Source: Candidatus Dependentiae bacterium (GTDB taxonomy: Bacteria; Babelota; Babeliae; Babelales; UBA12411). Taken from it: DNA of 64,000 nucleotides. The position numbers were made by a program, and so were the translations under genes. Location: contig DOJW01000007.1 in NCBI GenBank assembly GCA_003511165.1, positions 62,001 to 126,000 of the forward strand. Direction: 5' to 3'. This document shows, piece by piece, positions 45,901-54,084 of this stretch. The notes under the pieces are model-generated. The model was not told where the DNA came from and made no database searches. It worked only from the letters and a program-made list of their open reading frames with translations. Each line of letters opens with the position of its first letter. Within the stretch, counting starts at the first letter, position 1.

Positions 45901-47532
45901 TAAAGCAAAACTACCAACACTCATTAATCTGGGCATTGGGTAGCTTATCCATCCTGCATGAGCTTTTCCTTGATCGATTAACTGCTGCAATCCTTCGACT
46001 CCATCTTCTTGTATTACAATTTCTTGTTGCAAGTCAACCACAAATGATTTTTCTTTTTCAATCCATTGTTCCAATATTGATAAATCTTTAACAAAAAGTA
46101 CCGGCTTGGATTCGCCCCGAAAAGTAGTAGCTTCGTGTGATGTTGCTGGAGCCATGGCACCAACAAGTATACATTCTATATCTTTAGCATTATCTGAAGA
46201 TTGATATTGCTCAAGTGCCGCCGGCAGCGTTTTAGATATAATACAATTTCGCGCTGATCTTATAATCCGAAGTTGACCTCCCGCAGACCCAATGCAATTT
46301 CCAGTTATTTTTTTACTGTCGGGTATTTTATCAATATCCACCAAATAACATGATTGTACAAGTAAGGCTGCATAGGTTATTGGGCGAGCTTGAACAAGAA
46401 AAATTGTTTTTGTTTCATGATCCACCACAAACTCTACATCCATAGGTTTTTGGTAATAGTTTTCCAATCTTTCCGATATTGCCTTTAGAGCTTTTATAGC
46501 TTCTACAGAAAGTGACGATTCTTTGATTATTTCTTCTGGATTATCTTTGGTTTGCAATTTACCTTCATCTTCTGGCACTAATCTGAAATATTTAGGCCGC
46601 ATAACAGGTACAATGTGATTGTTACTGTCAGTATAAAATGTATCAACAGATACTATACTATTTACAACGCCTTCGTTATGTCCAAATGATGATTGAATAA
46701 TAGTAATTCCTGTTGTTGGTTGTTTACCTCGAGAAAAACTACTTTCAGGATCTTCGGTAAACATCACACCACAAGATGGTATAGATTTACCAATTTTTTC
46801 TCCGACCATTATCTGCAGTAATACCGGAATAAATGGAGGTTCTTTGAAAATCGCCTGATCTCCTGCGCCAAGCCGTTGAATAAGTGATTTTTCGCTAAAA
46901 TATGATAAAACAACTATTTTCATAGCAGCCAAAATCGTTTTTTCATTTGGAGAAACGTTCGCAACACTCTCATTTCCCCCAGCATTAGCAATTTTATCTG
47001 TATCTTCCTTACCCGTACTGCGTACCATGAGCTTTGTACCATGACTTTTGCCAAATTCCTTTATTTTCTTCATCTGAGGGAAATAATTTAATGTTTGTAT
47101 GGTATCAGTAGTAGCAACATCAAAAACTCTTTCTATTTTTGCACGTAATTCTGCAAGTTTTTCAAAAAAACGAGATGGATATTTTTTTGTGCTAAAACAT
47201 TGATCACAAGCTGCCTGATTCGCAAATATTTCTGAATCTCTAATCAATTCCTGCCACGCCAAATCTATTTTAAGATTATGCTGAGATAAAAATTCTTTAA
47301 CTAAATCGCTATTGATCGATTCAAACGCGGGCACCAAAATAGTAAAACCATCGAAATTTTTATTTTCAAATAAACTTCTAAGTTGTTCGAGATTAGCTAC
47401 TTTATACCCAACACCTTCGACTTCAGCCCTATGTTTAAGTGCTATAGGATCCAAAACAGCTTTCACCATACCTGAAGCCACAAAGTGTAATATTAATATC
47501 CATAACATCTTAAGTTTTTTATGTAACATCAT
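42910..47532 (-). CDS. Secreted PEP-synthase/PPDK-like protein with helical C-terminus
   Basis: A 1540-residue protein starting with a signal peptide (MLWILILHFVASGMVKA). Residues about 150-425 match the ATP-grasp domain of pyruvate phosphate dikinase/PEP synthase: LMVRSTGKEDTDKIANAGG, ESVANV, CGVMFTEDPESSF, SFGHNEGVVNSIVSVDTF and MDVEFVVD...LVQARPIT. The phosphohistidine domain is present, with His466 in ATSHEATTFRGESKPVLFV. The TIM-barrel PEP/pyruvate domain is not seen. Instead about 1000 mostly helical residues follow, ending in five repeats of 34-40 residues (about 1307-1490) each carrying a (G)KGF-like motif. A secreted kinase-like protein of this plan is unusual. It sits behind promoter cassette 1 and near peptidase-like genes. 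Confidence 0.72.
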   Translation of the reverse strand: MMLHKKLKMLWILILHFVASGMVKAVLDPIALKHRAEVEGVGYKVANLEQLRSLFENKNFDGFTILVPAFESINSDLVKEFLSQHNLKIDLAWQELIRDSEIFANQAACDQCFSTKKYPSRFFEKLAELRAKIERVFDVATTDTIQTLNYFPQMKKIKEFGKSHGTKLMVRSTGKEDTDKIANAGGNESVANVSPNEKTILAAMKIVVLSYFSEKSLIQRLGAGDQAIFKEPPFIPVLLQIMVGEKIGKSIPSCGVMFTEDPESSFSRGKQPTTGITIIQSSFGHNEGVVNSIVSVDTFYTDSNNHIVPVMRPKYFRLVPEDEGKLQTKDNPEEIIKESSLSVEAIKALKAISERLENYYQKPMDVEFVVDHETKTIFLVQARPITYAALLVQSCYLVDIDKIPDSKKITGNCIGSAGGQLRIIRSARNCIISKTLPAALEQYQSSDNAKDIECILVGAMAPATSHEATTFRGESKPVLFVKDLSILEQWIEKEKSFVVDLQQEIVIQEDGVEGLQQLIDQGKAHAGWISYPMPRLMSVGSFALQDTSSKPWDAVISIELHKKLADKKTQELVYNIKTLPRDEALNSLFELMFMIDKTVTKAGKKVILNQALDAEIEQFGAWVYTIANSIKSLIGYQPGSLGYILRLFSIRQLETLIYQQPGNDIIDGFSLVTLAKTLQQEASSQKLLLQKQKIGFPPRRPASKIIVLQAVQYIKLKEFALTNELQQEWLNFVSKLTTIKDVNLQKNFNVMFAHLGRLNILPLWQNTLFAQTYKDKSGNAEDVATTLSDQYSEVKIFIDQLNKISKKLESINLNALDNPSKFEKTWNSFINDIVKYFKSEDFLTGFNSSNQLGKMIALHTMEQLVSKFDGAIKTVEGSANYKIVTSKDSPEYEKHSDKIFTFKKMLERYRDLLILWTKSLQVSELFGENEISVQRYRLNRFDACVTIDSNNLKSSRGFDVGSVALGSGGLRGIQPTTLEDFFTLIHQSLLNIVSGWHKKIGGEKIDLPNWIQKLKDFITINKFYLGMRDALLVGVQFDPPIVSFSYNISLGNHSARIILTYNKKTNSGFLEIVMIGDQGSLLRWNVIRDFVLVMGSFLQTGTTVSLSEKNVSGKIVLGEKSNISLIMYFLDKVIDLAEISLEALPTVGSFLTSLPKDQQIAFAYKILKLSFEKPELIRVLSEMHTAAMKILIENKQDISLFVNKAVQFAKIGNPQKQAIALSLLSAIVQELPYYQQAFEALNAVLLTKNPVVQEEIVRLCAALLGKKQIYPQIITVIANNLHSVVARNFLQEIPLDVLDLSPIIPAAITLMQDNSKGEKILLMFYSLLDKGKGFPESIKVACGALKSSNDLSKSRAVELFNKLFEYGKGFDEAEKVLNETLLPSNEECGEPFNVKTKFFINLVEHEKSFSKAVEYAALEFIYKLSRGNAMKIFSKLFGKGKGFTQAANAAVEVFKLDPWNNSGQDQYDALGLFEKIFDYGYGFEQAQAVIREIQEPTPEFYRIAQELQEYLPQLQELIAKKQADLAARSVALSIASTVPE

Positions 47533-47639
47533 GAATTTTTCCTTTTTAAAAACGTTCTATTTACCTTTAATCAAAAAAGCTTTATGCCGGAATTCTAACA
47601 ATTATAGTTATTAATCTTCAACAAAAACTCCATTTTTAA

Positions 47640-47669
47640 TTTATATCGAAAAAAATATCTAAAAATCAA
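47640..47669 (-). promoter_or_regulatory. Cassette promoter 1 (for the PEP-synthase-like gene)
   Basis: Minus strand: TTGATT (47669-47664), 18-base spacer and TATAAA (47645-47640), the same as in cassettes 2 and 3. The -10 is about 108 bases before the start. Confidence 0.55.
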
Positions 47670-47710
47670 CCAAACAAAGAGCCCGCTTTCTTAGCGGGCT
47701 CTTTGTTTGG
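47670..47710 (-). terminator. Cassette terminator 1 (after the 942-aa gene)
   Basis: A perfect 18-bp inverted repeat (47670-47687, 47693-47710) with the core GAGCCCGCT/AGCGGGCTC. It ends the gene upstream on the minus strand. Confidence 0.9.
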
Positions 47711-47750
47711 TTAAATAAATTTCAAAACTTTAACAAAATAATTTCCCTAA

Positions 47751-50579
47751 TCATCCTTCTTTAACTGGGTATTCTTCAGGTTTAATAAACATTTTTCGAG
47801 GCTTTTGTAACTGTGGACGCACTTTTTCCAAAGCAGCTTTTTCTTGATCTTTTTGTTTTTGCATTAGTAACCGTTCCGCTTCTATAATTTTTGCTGCTTT
47901 TTCAATATCTTTTTGTCGTTGAATTTTTTTAGCTTCGTCTCTTTTTTTAATCCATTCTTGAGAAATTTTTTCTTGTTCTTCTATTTTCTCTCTTGATGGT
48001 GGACTAGCCAATTTTTTATTCAAAGATTCTTTTAATTTACCAACTCTAGACTCTTGCGCCACCAGATCTTCTATTAAAAATTTTTCTTCATCTGTTAAAA
48101 CAGATTCTCCCAAAAGCTGTCTTTTAGCATAAGCAGCCATTTTTTTTGGATTTTCCTGCCATGGAGCAACCAACTGTGCATTTTTGGTCAAAATAGGCTG
48201 ACTCCAAAAAAAAGTATACAGTAAATCTGATGCCCATTTTCTGTATTTTTCTTCTAAACTTAATTGTGTATTTTTTAAAATATACCTAAACGTTCTAAGC
48301 CAACTATCTGGTAACCAGATCTTTTCCGCAACTCCAACAATTTTGTCCCCTAGATAATAAATTCCATCAGAACCTTTATAAGCAAATATAAAGTAAGAAG
48401 TATGAAATGGTAAAAAAGAAACCGCAAAAATACAATCTCGAAGCACCTTTCCATCTTTCAAATGCAGCTCTTTGATAACAATAATTTTTTCAGACTTTAG
48501 ATCCTCACCCCATAATATATTTTCACCAAACTCATCAACTGTTAATTCTTCAGCTTTTACATTTTTAAAACAATGAAGAGATTTTTCTGGATTCATAAAA
48601 ACAAATTTCGAATCCTTTCCATGCAAAATAAGATCTACATTACAAATCGCAGGATACCAAAGCAAAGCTTTTACATCTTGATCAATTTCGATATTTCTTC
48701 CTTCAAATTCAAAAGCCCTTTTTAATACCTCTGTAACTGTTTTTACACTTTTTCCAAGTTCGGAAGCTCTAAAAAAATCTGCTCCTGGAAACTTTATCAA
48801 AGCAGTATCAGATCGTTCGTTACGGAAATAAACCGGGTTTATATAATTCAAAATAATACGCCAGGGATCATATGATAATTCAATAGGCAACAATTCACCT
48901 ATTTCAACCAAAGGAATATTTTGCAAATATTGCTCTAATGAGTTAAAAAATCGCGAAAAGCTTAATAAAGAAGTCATTCTAAAAAAATACCCCCCACAAA
49001 ACCTATGTTCACATAAAGGGAAAAAACCTTTTTGTTCGAATAATCCACCACGAGACCATGCTAATGATGCACTATGAGACTGTGCTGCTGTTGTTGCTTG
49101 CTCTGCTATAACAAAATTAGTAGAGATATATTTGTAAGGAATAATCAAATTTTTACCACCGCCAAAGCATGTAGCATAATACAAAAAGTTTACATAAATA
49201 TTTTTAGATAAAAACTGTATAAAATTTTTAAAATCTTCTATAGACATACCCGCTATTAAATCTTCATAGGTGCCATGTCCAATAAGATATATATTCCATC
49301 TACCTGAATTTACTGCAAAAAAAACAGTCAGTCTTTTCAAATCAAAATGCGCCACCTTTATGAGGTGTGCTTCTTCTTCCAAATCTGAATAAGCTACTTT
49401 TATTAAATTTTTAGAAAATCCCAAACGATCAAGTAATACTTCTTTTGATATATCTTTTACTTTATTAATCAATAAACGAGGAACTAACAAATAAAAATCT
49501 CCTGTTGGTTCTTTAAAATATTGCCATTCTTCATCAATAACAATTTTGGGATAATGTGAAAATTTATCTTGTTGCTCGTTTAAGAAAACTTTAAATAACT
49601 GCGCAGTTACAATTATCGGTGCTGCTTGTTGTACTAACGCAATAGACATCACATTAAAAATAGCCTCATTTATTGTAATATCATCATCTTGATTAATAAA
49701 AATCGTTACATTCTTAGAAATTTTAGGATTAATATACAAATCTGTTTTTGTAATACCGATATATTCTAACCATTTCCTAATTTTATCAGCCAATTCTTCA
49801 AGACCTATTTCTTTAAATTTTTCATACAAATTAAGATTTTTTTCTTTAAAAACATTTTCTAAAAAAGCTATATTTCTCAATAACTTTAAATCTTTTGGAT
49901 GCAAATTTTTTCTAATCAAATCTCTAAAAAACTCAGTTTGTTCTATAATTTTTTTTACAAAATCTTTTTCTTCTGGAGTTGTGCTCAATTCAACAAACCG
50001 CCTAATAAGTCTAAACTGATTTATTAAACATAAATGCTTCAAAACTTTTATCACTCTCCCTATTTTACGCTCTTTAAAAAGCTCCCCAAATACTATATCT
50101 GCAACTTTTTCATTTAATTCACTAACAAAATATTTTGAGCTATGTTCAGTTTCAAAATAAACTCCTATAAACGCATCTGTTAATAATTTCGCTGCCTTAA
50201 TATTGTCTCTCCATAATCTTATTAGTAACTCATCTGTTAGTTCCGTAGCTAATCCATGATTTAGTATTAATTTTGCAAAGAACGTAGCAAAATATTCTAA
50301 AAGAGATGCTCTAAGCAGCAAATCGCATAAGAATTCATCTTGTAAATTATATTTTTTTTGATTAAGCAAATATTCAAATGTAACTATTTTCCTTGGATCA
50401 ATAGCTTTCACCATTGCCGTTTGAAAATCTTGAATATTGACACCTTGTTCTACCTTTTGTTCAACTTCTTGAAGCGAAGCACCTCTTCCAACCATCTCCG
50501 TTAAAGTTTCGGCCGTAATATTTTGTACAAATATCCCTAAAAACAATGTCATCAACAACTTCAAAAAATATTGCTTCAT
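47751..50579 (-). CDS. Secreted caspase-fold (clan CD) peptidase-like protein, paralogue 1
   Basis: A 942-residue protein (start at MKQYFLKLL, chosen because GAGG is six bases upstream and the paralogue starts in the same way). It has a signal peptide, then a helical N-terminal half. In the middle WNIYLIGHG is followed 36 residues later by LYYATCFGGGKN: a GHG-Cys arrangement like the catalytic dyad of caspases, gingipains and clostripain (His435, Cys471). The C-terminal 100 residues are a highly charged coiled coil. It is a paralogue of the next gene. The peptidase call rests on the motif pair and hydrophobic strands before it; substrate unknown. Confidence 0.65.
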   Translation of the reverse strand: MKQYFLKLLMTLFLGIFVQNITAETLTEMVGRGASLQEVEQKVEQGVNIQDFQTAMVKAIDPRKIVTFEYLLNQKKYNLQDEFLCDLLLRASLLEYFATFFAKLILNHGLATELTDELLIRLWRDNIKAAKLLTDAFIGVYFETEHSSKYFVSELNEKVADIVFGELFKERKIGRVIKVLKHLCLINQFRLIRRFVELSTTPEEKDFVKKIIEQTEFFRDLIRKNLHPKDLKLLRNIAFLENVFKEKNLNLYEKFKEIGLEELADKIRKWLEYIGITKTDLYINPKISKNVTIFINQDDDITINEAIFNVMSIALVQQAAPIIVTAQLFKVFLNEQQDKFSHYPKIVIDEEWQYFKEPTGDFYLLVPRLLINKVKDISKEVLLDRLGFSKNLIKVAYSDLEEEAHLIKVAHFDLKRLTVFFAVNSGRWNIYLIGHGTYEDLIAGMSIEDFKNFIQFLSKNIYVNFLYYATCFGGGKNLIIPYKYISTNFVIAEQATTAAQSHSASLAWSRGGLFEQKGFFPLCEHRFCGGYFFRMTSLLSFSRFFNSLEQYLQNIPLVEIGELLPIELSYDPWRIILNYINPVYFRNERSDTALIKFPGADFFRASELGKSVKTVTEVLKRAFEFEGRNIEIDQDVKALLWYPAICNVDLILHGKDSKFVFMNPEKSLHCFKNVKAEELTVDEFGENILWGEDLKSEKIIVIKELHLKDGKVLRDCIFAVSFLPFHTSYFIFAYKGSDGIYYLGDKIVGVAEKIWLPDSWLRTFRYILKNTQLSLEEKYRKWASDLLYTFFWSQPILTKNAQLVAPWQENPKKMAAYAKRQLLGESVLTDEEKFLIEDLVAQESRVGKLKESLNKKLASPPSREKIEEQEKISQEWIKKRDEAKKIQRQKDIEKAAKIIEAERLLMQKQKDQEKAALEKVRPQLQKPRKMFIKPEEYPVKEG

Positions 50580-50622
50580 TTTTACCTCTATTTTACAAAA
50601 CAAAATAAACCTCTATTTTTTA

Positions 50623-50652
50623 TTTATATCGAAAAAAATATCTAAAAATCAA
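50623..50652 (-). promoter_or_regulatory. Cassette promoter 2 (for paralogue 1)
   Basis: Minus strand: TTGATT (50652-50647), 18-base spacer, TATAAA (50628-50623). The -10 is 44 bases from the start codon at 50579. Confidence 0.6.
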
Positions 50653-50658
50653 CCAAAC

Positions 50659-50688
50659 AAAAGAGCCCGCTTTTTAGCGGGCTCTTTT
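50659..50688 (-). terminator. Cassette terminator 2 (after paralogue 2)
   Basis: Stem AAAAGAGCCCGCT with AGCGGGCTCTTTT, same family as the terminators at 47670, 54029 and 42835. Confidence 0.9.
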
Positions 50689-50760
50689 TACATATAAATA
50701 AATTTCAAAACTTTAACGAAATAATTTCCCTAATCATCCTTCTTTAACAGGAGCCATTTA

Positions 50761-53700
50761 TTATTCTTCAGATTTAATAAACATTTTTCGAGGCTTTTGT
50801 AACTGTTGACGCACTTTTTCCAAAGCAGCTTTTTCTTGATCTTTTTGTTTTTGCATTAGTAACCGTTCCGCTTCTATAATTTTTGCTGCTTTTTCAATAT
50901 CTTTTTGTCGTTGAATTTTTTTAGCTTCATCTCGCTTTTTAGTCCACTCTTGAGCAATTTTTTCTTGTTCTTCCACTTTTTCTCTTGATGGAGGCGTTCT
51001 TAATTTTTTTTCCAAAGCTCCTTTTAATTTACCAACGCGAAATTCTTGACTCTCCCACTTTTCAAGATGATATTCTTCTATAGGTGTCAATGCGCATTCT
51101 CCCAAAAGTTGCTTTTTTGCATATAAAACTAACAATACAGGATCTTCTTGCCACGGTGCAACCAACTGTTCATTTTTAGTCAAGATAGGCTGATCCCAAA
51201 CAGAGGTATCCAATAAATTTAGCACCCACTCTCTATACTTTTCTTTATGACTCAACTGTAAATTTTTTACAAGATTTCTAAAATCCACTAGCAAATTACA
51301 TGACACATTTTTTGAATCACTAACCAATTCATTAAAACTATAGTTACCGTCCGATATCTTATAAACAGATAACATATAAGAAGATTCATGCAAAGAATTA
51401 ACAAAAAAAATACAATCTTTAAGTTTTTTTTGCTCTTTTAAGTATAAGTCCTTAATAACAATAATTTTTTCAGACTTTAGATCCTTACCCCATAATATAT
51501 TTTTACCAAATTCATCAACTGTTAACTCTTCAGCTTTTACATTTTTAAAATAATGAAGAGATTTTTCTGGATTCATAAAAACAAATTCCGAATTCTTTCC
51601 ATGCAAAATAAGGTCTACATTACAAATCGCAGGGTACCAGAGCAAAGCTTTTACCCCCCTGTCAACCTCTATATTTTTTCCTTCAAATTCAGAAGCTCGT
51701 TTTGTCACTTCGGTAACAGTTTTTACACTATTTCCAAGCTCAGAAGCTCTAAAAAAATCTGTTCCTGGAAACTTTATCAAAGAAGTATCAGATGCTTCTG
51801 ATCCATAGCTTACTGGAACTATATAATTCAAAATAATTCGCCAAGGATCATATGATAAATTCTTAGGTAAAATGTTTGCTTGATCAACTAAAGGAATTTT
51901 TTGTAAATATTTCTCTAAAGCATTGAAAAACTGTGTAAAACTTAATGGAGTAGTCATTACCTTAAGGGCATCTACACAAAAACTATGCTCACATAATCTA
52001 TAAGGCCCCCTGCCTTCTAATAATGTACCATGAGAACTTGCTTCTGTAGTTGCTTGCTCTGCTATAACAAAGTTAGTAGAAATATCTTTAAAAGGAGTAA
52101 GCAAATTTTCACCCCCTCCATAACATGTAGAATAATACAAAAAATTTACATGTAATTTTTTAGATAAAAACTGTATAAATTTTTTAAAATCTGCTAACGA
52201 CATGTGAGCAATAGAATAATTCTTCAAGCCATGTCCGTTAAGATAAATATTCCACAACCCTGTTTTTTCTTCAAAAAAATCAGTCAGCTTTTTTAAATCA
52301 ACTTTAGAAGACGGATCGGCTTTAACCTCATTTTCTAAATTTACAAAGTCTACTTCTATTAATTTTTTAGAAAATCCCAAACGATCAAGCAATACTTCGA
52401 TTGATGTATCTTTTACTTTATTAATTAATAAACGAGGAACTAACAAATAAAAATCACCCGTAGATTCTTTAAAATATTTCCATTCTTCATCAATAACTAT
52501 TTTTGAATACAAAGATATTTTCTTTTGCTCTCTTAAGAAAACTTTAAATAACTGCGCTGTTACAATTATTGGTGCTGCTTGTTGCAATAGCGCAATAGAC
52601 ATTCCATTAAAAATGACCTCTTTTATTGTAATATCATCATCTTGATTAATAAAAATCGTCACATTCTTAGAAATTTTAGGATTAATATGCAAACCTGTTT
52701 TTGCAACACCACTCTCCTCTAACCATTTCCTAATTTTATCAGCCAATTCTTCGAGCCCGATTCCTTTAAATTTTTCATACAAATTAAGATTTTTTTCTTG
52801 AAAAACATTTTCTAAAAGAATTATATTTTTCAATAACTTTAAATCTTTTGGGTCCATTTTTTTTCTAATCAAAATTTTAAAAAATTCAGTTCTTTCTACA
52901 ATTTTTTTTACAAAAGCTTTATCTTCTGGTGTTCTGCTCAATTCAACAAACCGCCTAATAAGTCTAAACTGATTTATTAAATCTAAATCATTCAAAATTT
53001 CTAATGTTTTGCTTTCATCTTTCTTTTGAAAAAACTCACCGAATATTATATCTACACTTTCTGAATTTAAACTTTTCATTGAATCTGTTAATATTTGTTT
53101 ATTAATAAAATAAACATCTATGATTTTATCACTTAATTCATCGAGTCCTATTTCTTTAAAATTTTCATATAAATTAAGATTTTTTTCTTGAAAAACATTT
53201 TCTAAAAGAATTATATTTTTCAATAACTTTAAATCTTTTGGGTCCATTTTTTTTCTAATCAAAATTTTAAAAAATTCAGTTCTTTCTACAATTTTTTTTA
53301 CAAAAGCTTTTTCCTCTGGTGTTCTGTTCAATTCAACAAACCGCCTAATAAGTCTAAACTGATTTATTAAATCTAAATCATTCAACATTTCTAATGTTTT
53401 GCTTTCATCTTTCTTTTGAAAAAACTCATTAAATATTATATCTACACTTTCTGAATTTAAACTTTTTATCGAATCTATTAACGTTTTTCTATCAGTAAAA
53501 CCTTCTATGTATACTTGCGCTAATAATTTAGCTGAATCAGATCCACCATCCCCACATTGTTGCTTCAAGAGTTTGTTTCTATTGGCTACATTTTTAAATC
53601 CATGCTTTAATATCAAAGCAGCTGCTGCTTTTCCATAATCTTTATCAGGAGAAGTAAGAGCAAGGTTACAATAAGCATAAAACAAAAAAGTATCTAAATC

Positions 53701-53949
53701 TTCATCTTTTAAAGCATGTTTTTTTTGGTTCAATAAATATTCAAATATTTCTATTCTTTTTCCAAAATAATTATCTTCTTGTATTGCCCCTATTAACTCT
53801 TCGTATTCAACTCCGGCCTCTACTTTTTGTTTAACCTCTTCCAAACGGGCATTCCTTCTTAACATTTCTACCAGATCTTCAGAAAATAAATTTTGTGTAA
53901 GCCCAACCAAAAACAAAATCATAAATACTTTTAAAACATATTTTTTCAT
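50761..53949 (-). CDS. Secreted caspase-fold (clan CD) peptidase-like protein, paralogue 2, with internal 130-aa duplication
   Basis: A 1062-residue protein with a signal peptide (MKKYVLKVFMILFLVGLTQN). It matches paralogue 1 along most of its length. It carries the GHG (His573) and, 36 residues on, YYSTCYGGG (Cys609). A segment of 130 residues is present twice in tandem (390 bp apart, e.g. SLNSESVDIIF and INQFRLIRRFVEL both twice), with long stretches of identical DNA. Its stop comes earlier than in paralogue 1: beyond it the old end (PVKEG) is still readable, so it has lost its last few residues. The C-terminal coiled coil is almost identical to that of paralogue 1. Confidence 0.65.
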   Translation of the reverse strand: MKKYVLKVFMILFLVGLTQNLFSEDLVEMLRRNARLEEVKQKVEAGVEYEELIGAIQEDNYFGKRIEIFEYLLNQKKHALKDEDLDTFLFYAYCNLALTSPDKDYGKAAAALILKHGFKNVANRNKLLKQQCGDGGSDSAKLLAQVYIEGFTDRKTLIDSIKSLNSESVDIIFNEFFQKKDESKTLEMLNDLDLINQFRLIRRFVELNRTPEEKAFVKKIVERTEFFKILIRKKMDPKDLKLLKNIILLENVFQEKNLNLYENFKEIGLDELSDKIIDVYFINKQILTDSMKSLNSESVDIIFGEFFQKKDESKTLEILNDLDLINQFRLIRRFVELSRTPEDKAFVKKIVERTEFFKILIRKKMDPKDLKLLKNIILLENVFQEKNLNLYEKFKGIGLEELADKIRKWLEESGVAKTGLHINPKISKNVTIFINQDDDITIKEVIFNGMSIALLQQAAPIIVTAQLFKVFLREQKKISLYSKIVIDEEWKYFKESTGDFYLLVPRLLINKVKDTSIEVLLDRLGFSKKLIEVDFVNLENEVKADPSSKVDLKKLTDFFEEKTGLWNIYLNGHGLKNYSIAHMSLADFKKFIQFLSKKLHVNFLYYSTCYGGGENLLTPFKDISTNFVIAEQATTEASSHGTLLEGRGPYRLCEHSFCVDALKVMTTPLSFTQFFNALEKYLQKIPLVDQANILPKNLSYDPWRIILNYIVPVSYGSEASDTSLIKFPGTDFFRASELGNSVKTVTEVTKRASEFEGKNIEVDRGVKALLWYPAICNVDLILHGKNSEFVFMNPEKSLHYFKNVKAEELTVDEFGKNILWGKDLKSEKIIVIKDLYLKEQKKLKDCIFFVNSLHESSYMLSVYKISDGNYSFNELVSDSKNVSCNLLVDFRNLVKNLQLSHKEKYREWVLNLLDTSVWDQPILTKNEQLVAPWQEDPVLLVLYAKKQLLGECALTPIEEYHLEKWESQEFRVGKLKGALEKKLRTPPSREKVEEQEKIAQEWTKKRDEAKKIQRQKDIEKAAKIIEAERLLMQKQKDQEKAALEKVRQQLQKPRKMFIKSEE
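52771..53550 (-). repeat. Tandem 390-bp internal duplication in paralogue 2
   Basis: The stretch starting around 53051 (TCTACACTTTCTGAATTT) recurs exactly 390 bases later at 53441; long runs such as 52799-52920 and 53189-53310 are near identical. The copy number is two and the reading frame is kept (390 = 130 codons). Confidence 0.85.
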
Positions 53950-53991
53950 TTTTACCCCTTTTTCTTAAATTTTATAAATCATCATTTTTAA

Positions 53992-54021
53992 TTTATATCG
54001 AAAAAAACATATCAAAATCAA
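53992..54021 (-). promoter_or_regulatory. Cassette promoter 3 (for paralogue 2)
   Basis: Minus strand: TTGATT (54021-54016), 18-base spacer, TATAAA (53997-53992). Flanking bases (TCGATATAAAT) are the same as in cassettes 1 and 2. Confidence 0.6.
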
Positions 54022-54028
54022 ACAAACA

Positions 54029-54058
54029 AAAAGAGCCCGCTAAAAAACGGGCTCTTTT
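54029..54058 (-). terminator. Cassette terminator 3 (after the M3 peptidase)
   Basis: Stem GAGCCCG/CGGGCTC with A/T ends and an A-rich loop, 27 bases beyond the peptidase stop. Confidence 0.9.
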
Positions 54059-54084
54059 GTTTAATAATAATTTATAATAATTTA

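Noticed and set aside
42910..47532. A complete PEP synthase or PPDK
   Set aside because: The C-terminal PEP/pyruvate-binding barrel motifs are not present; only the first two domains are.
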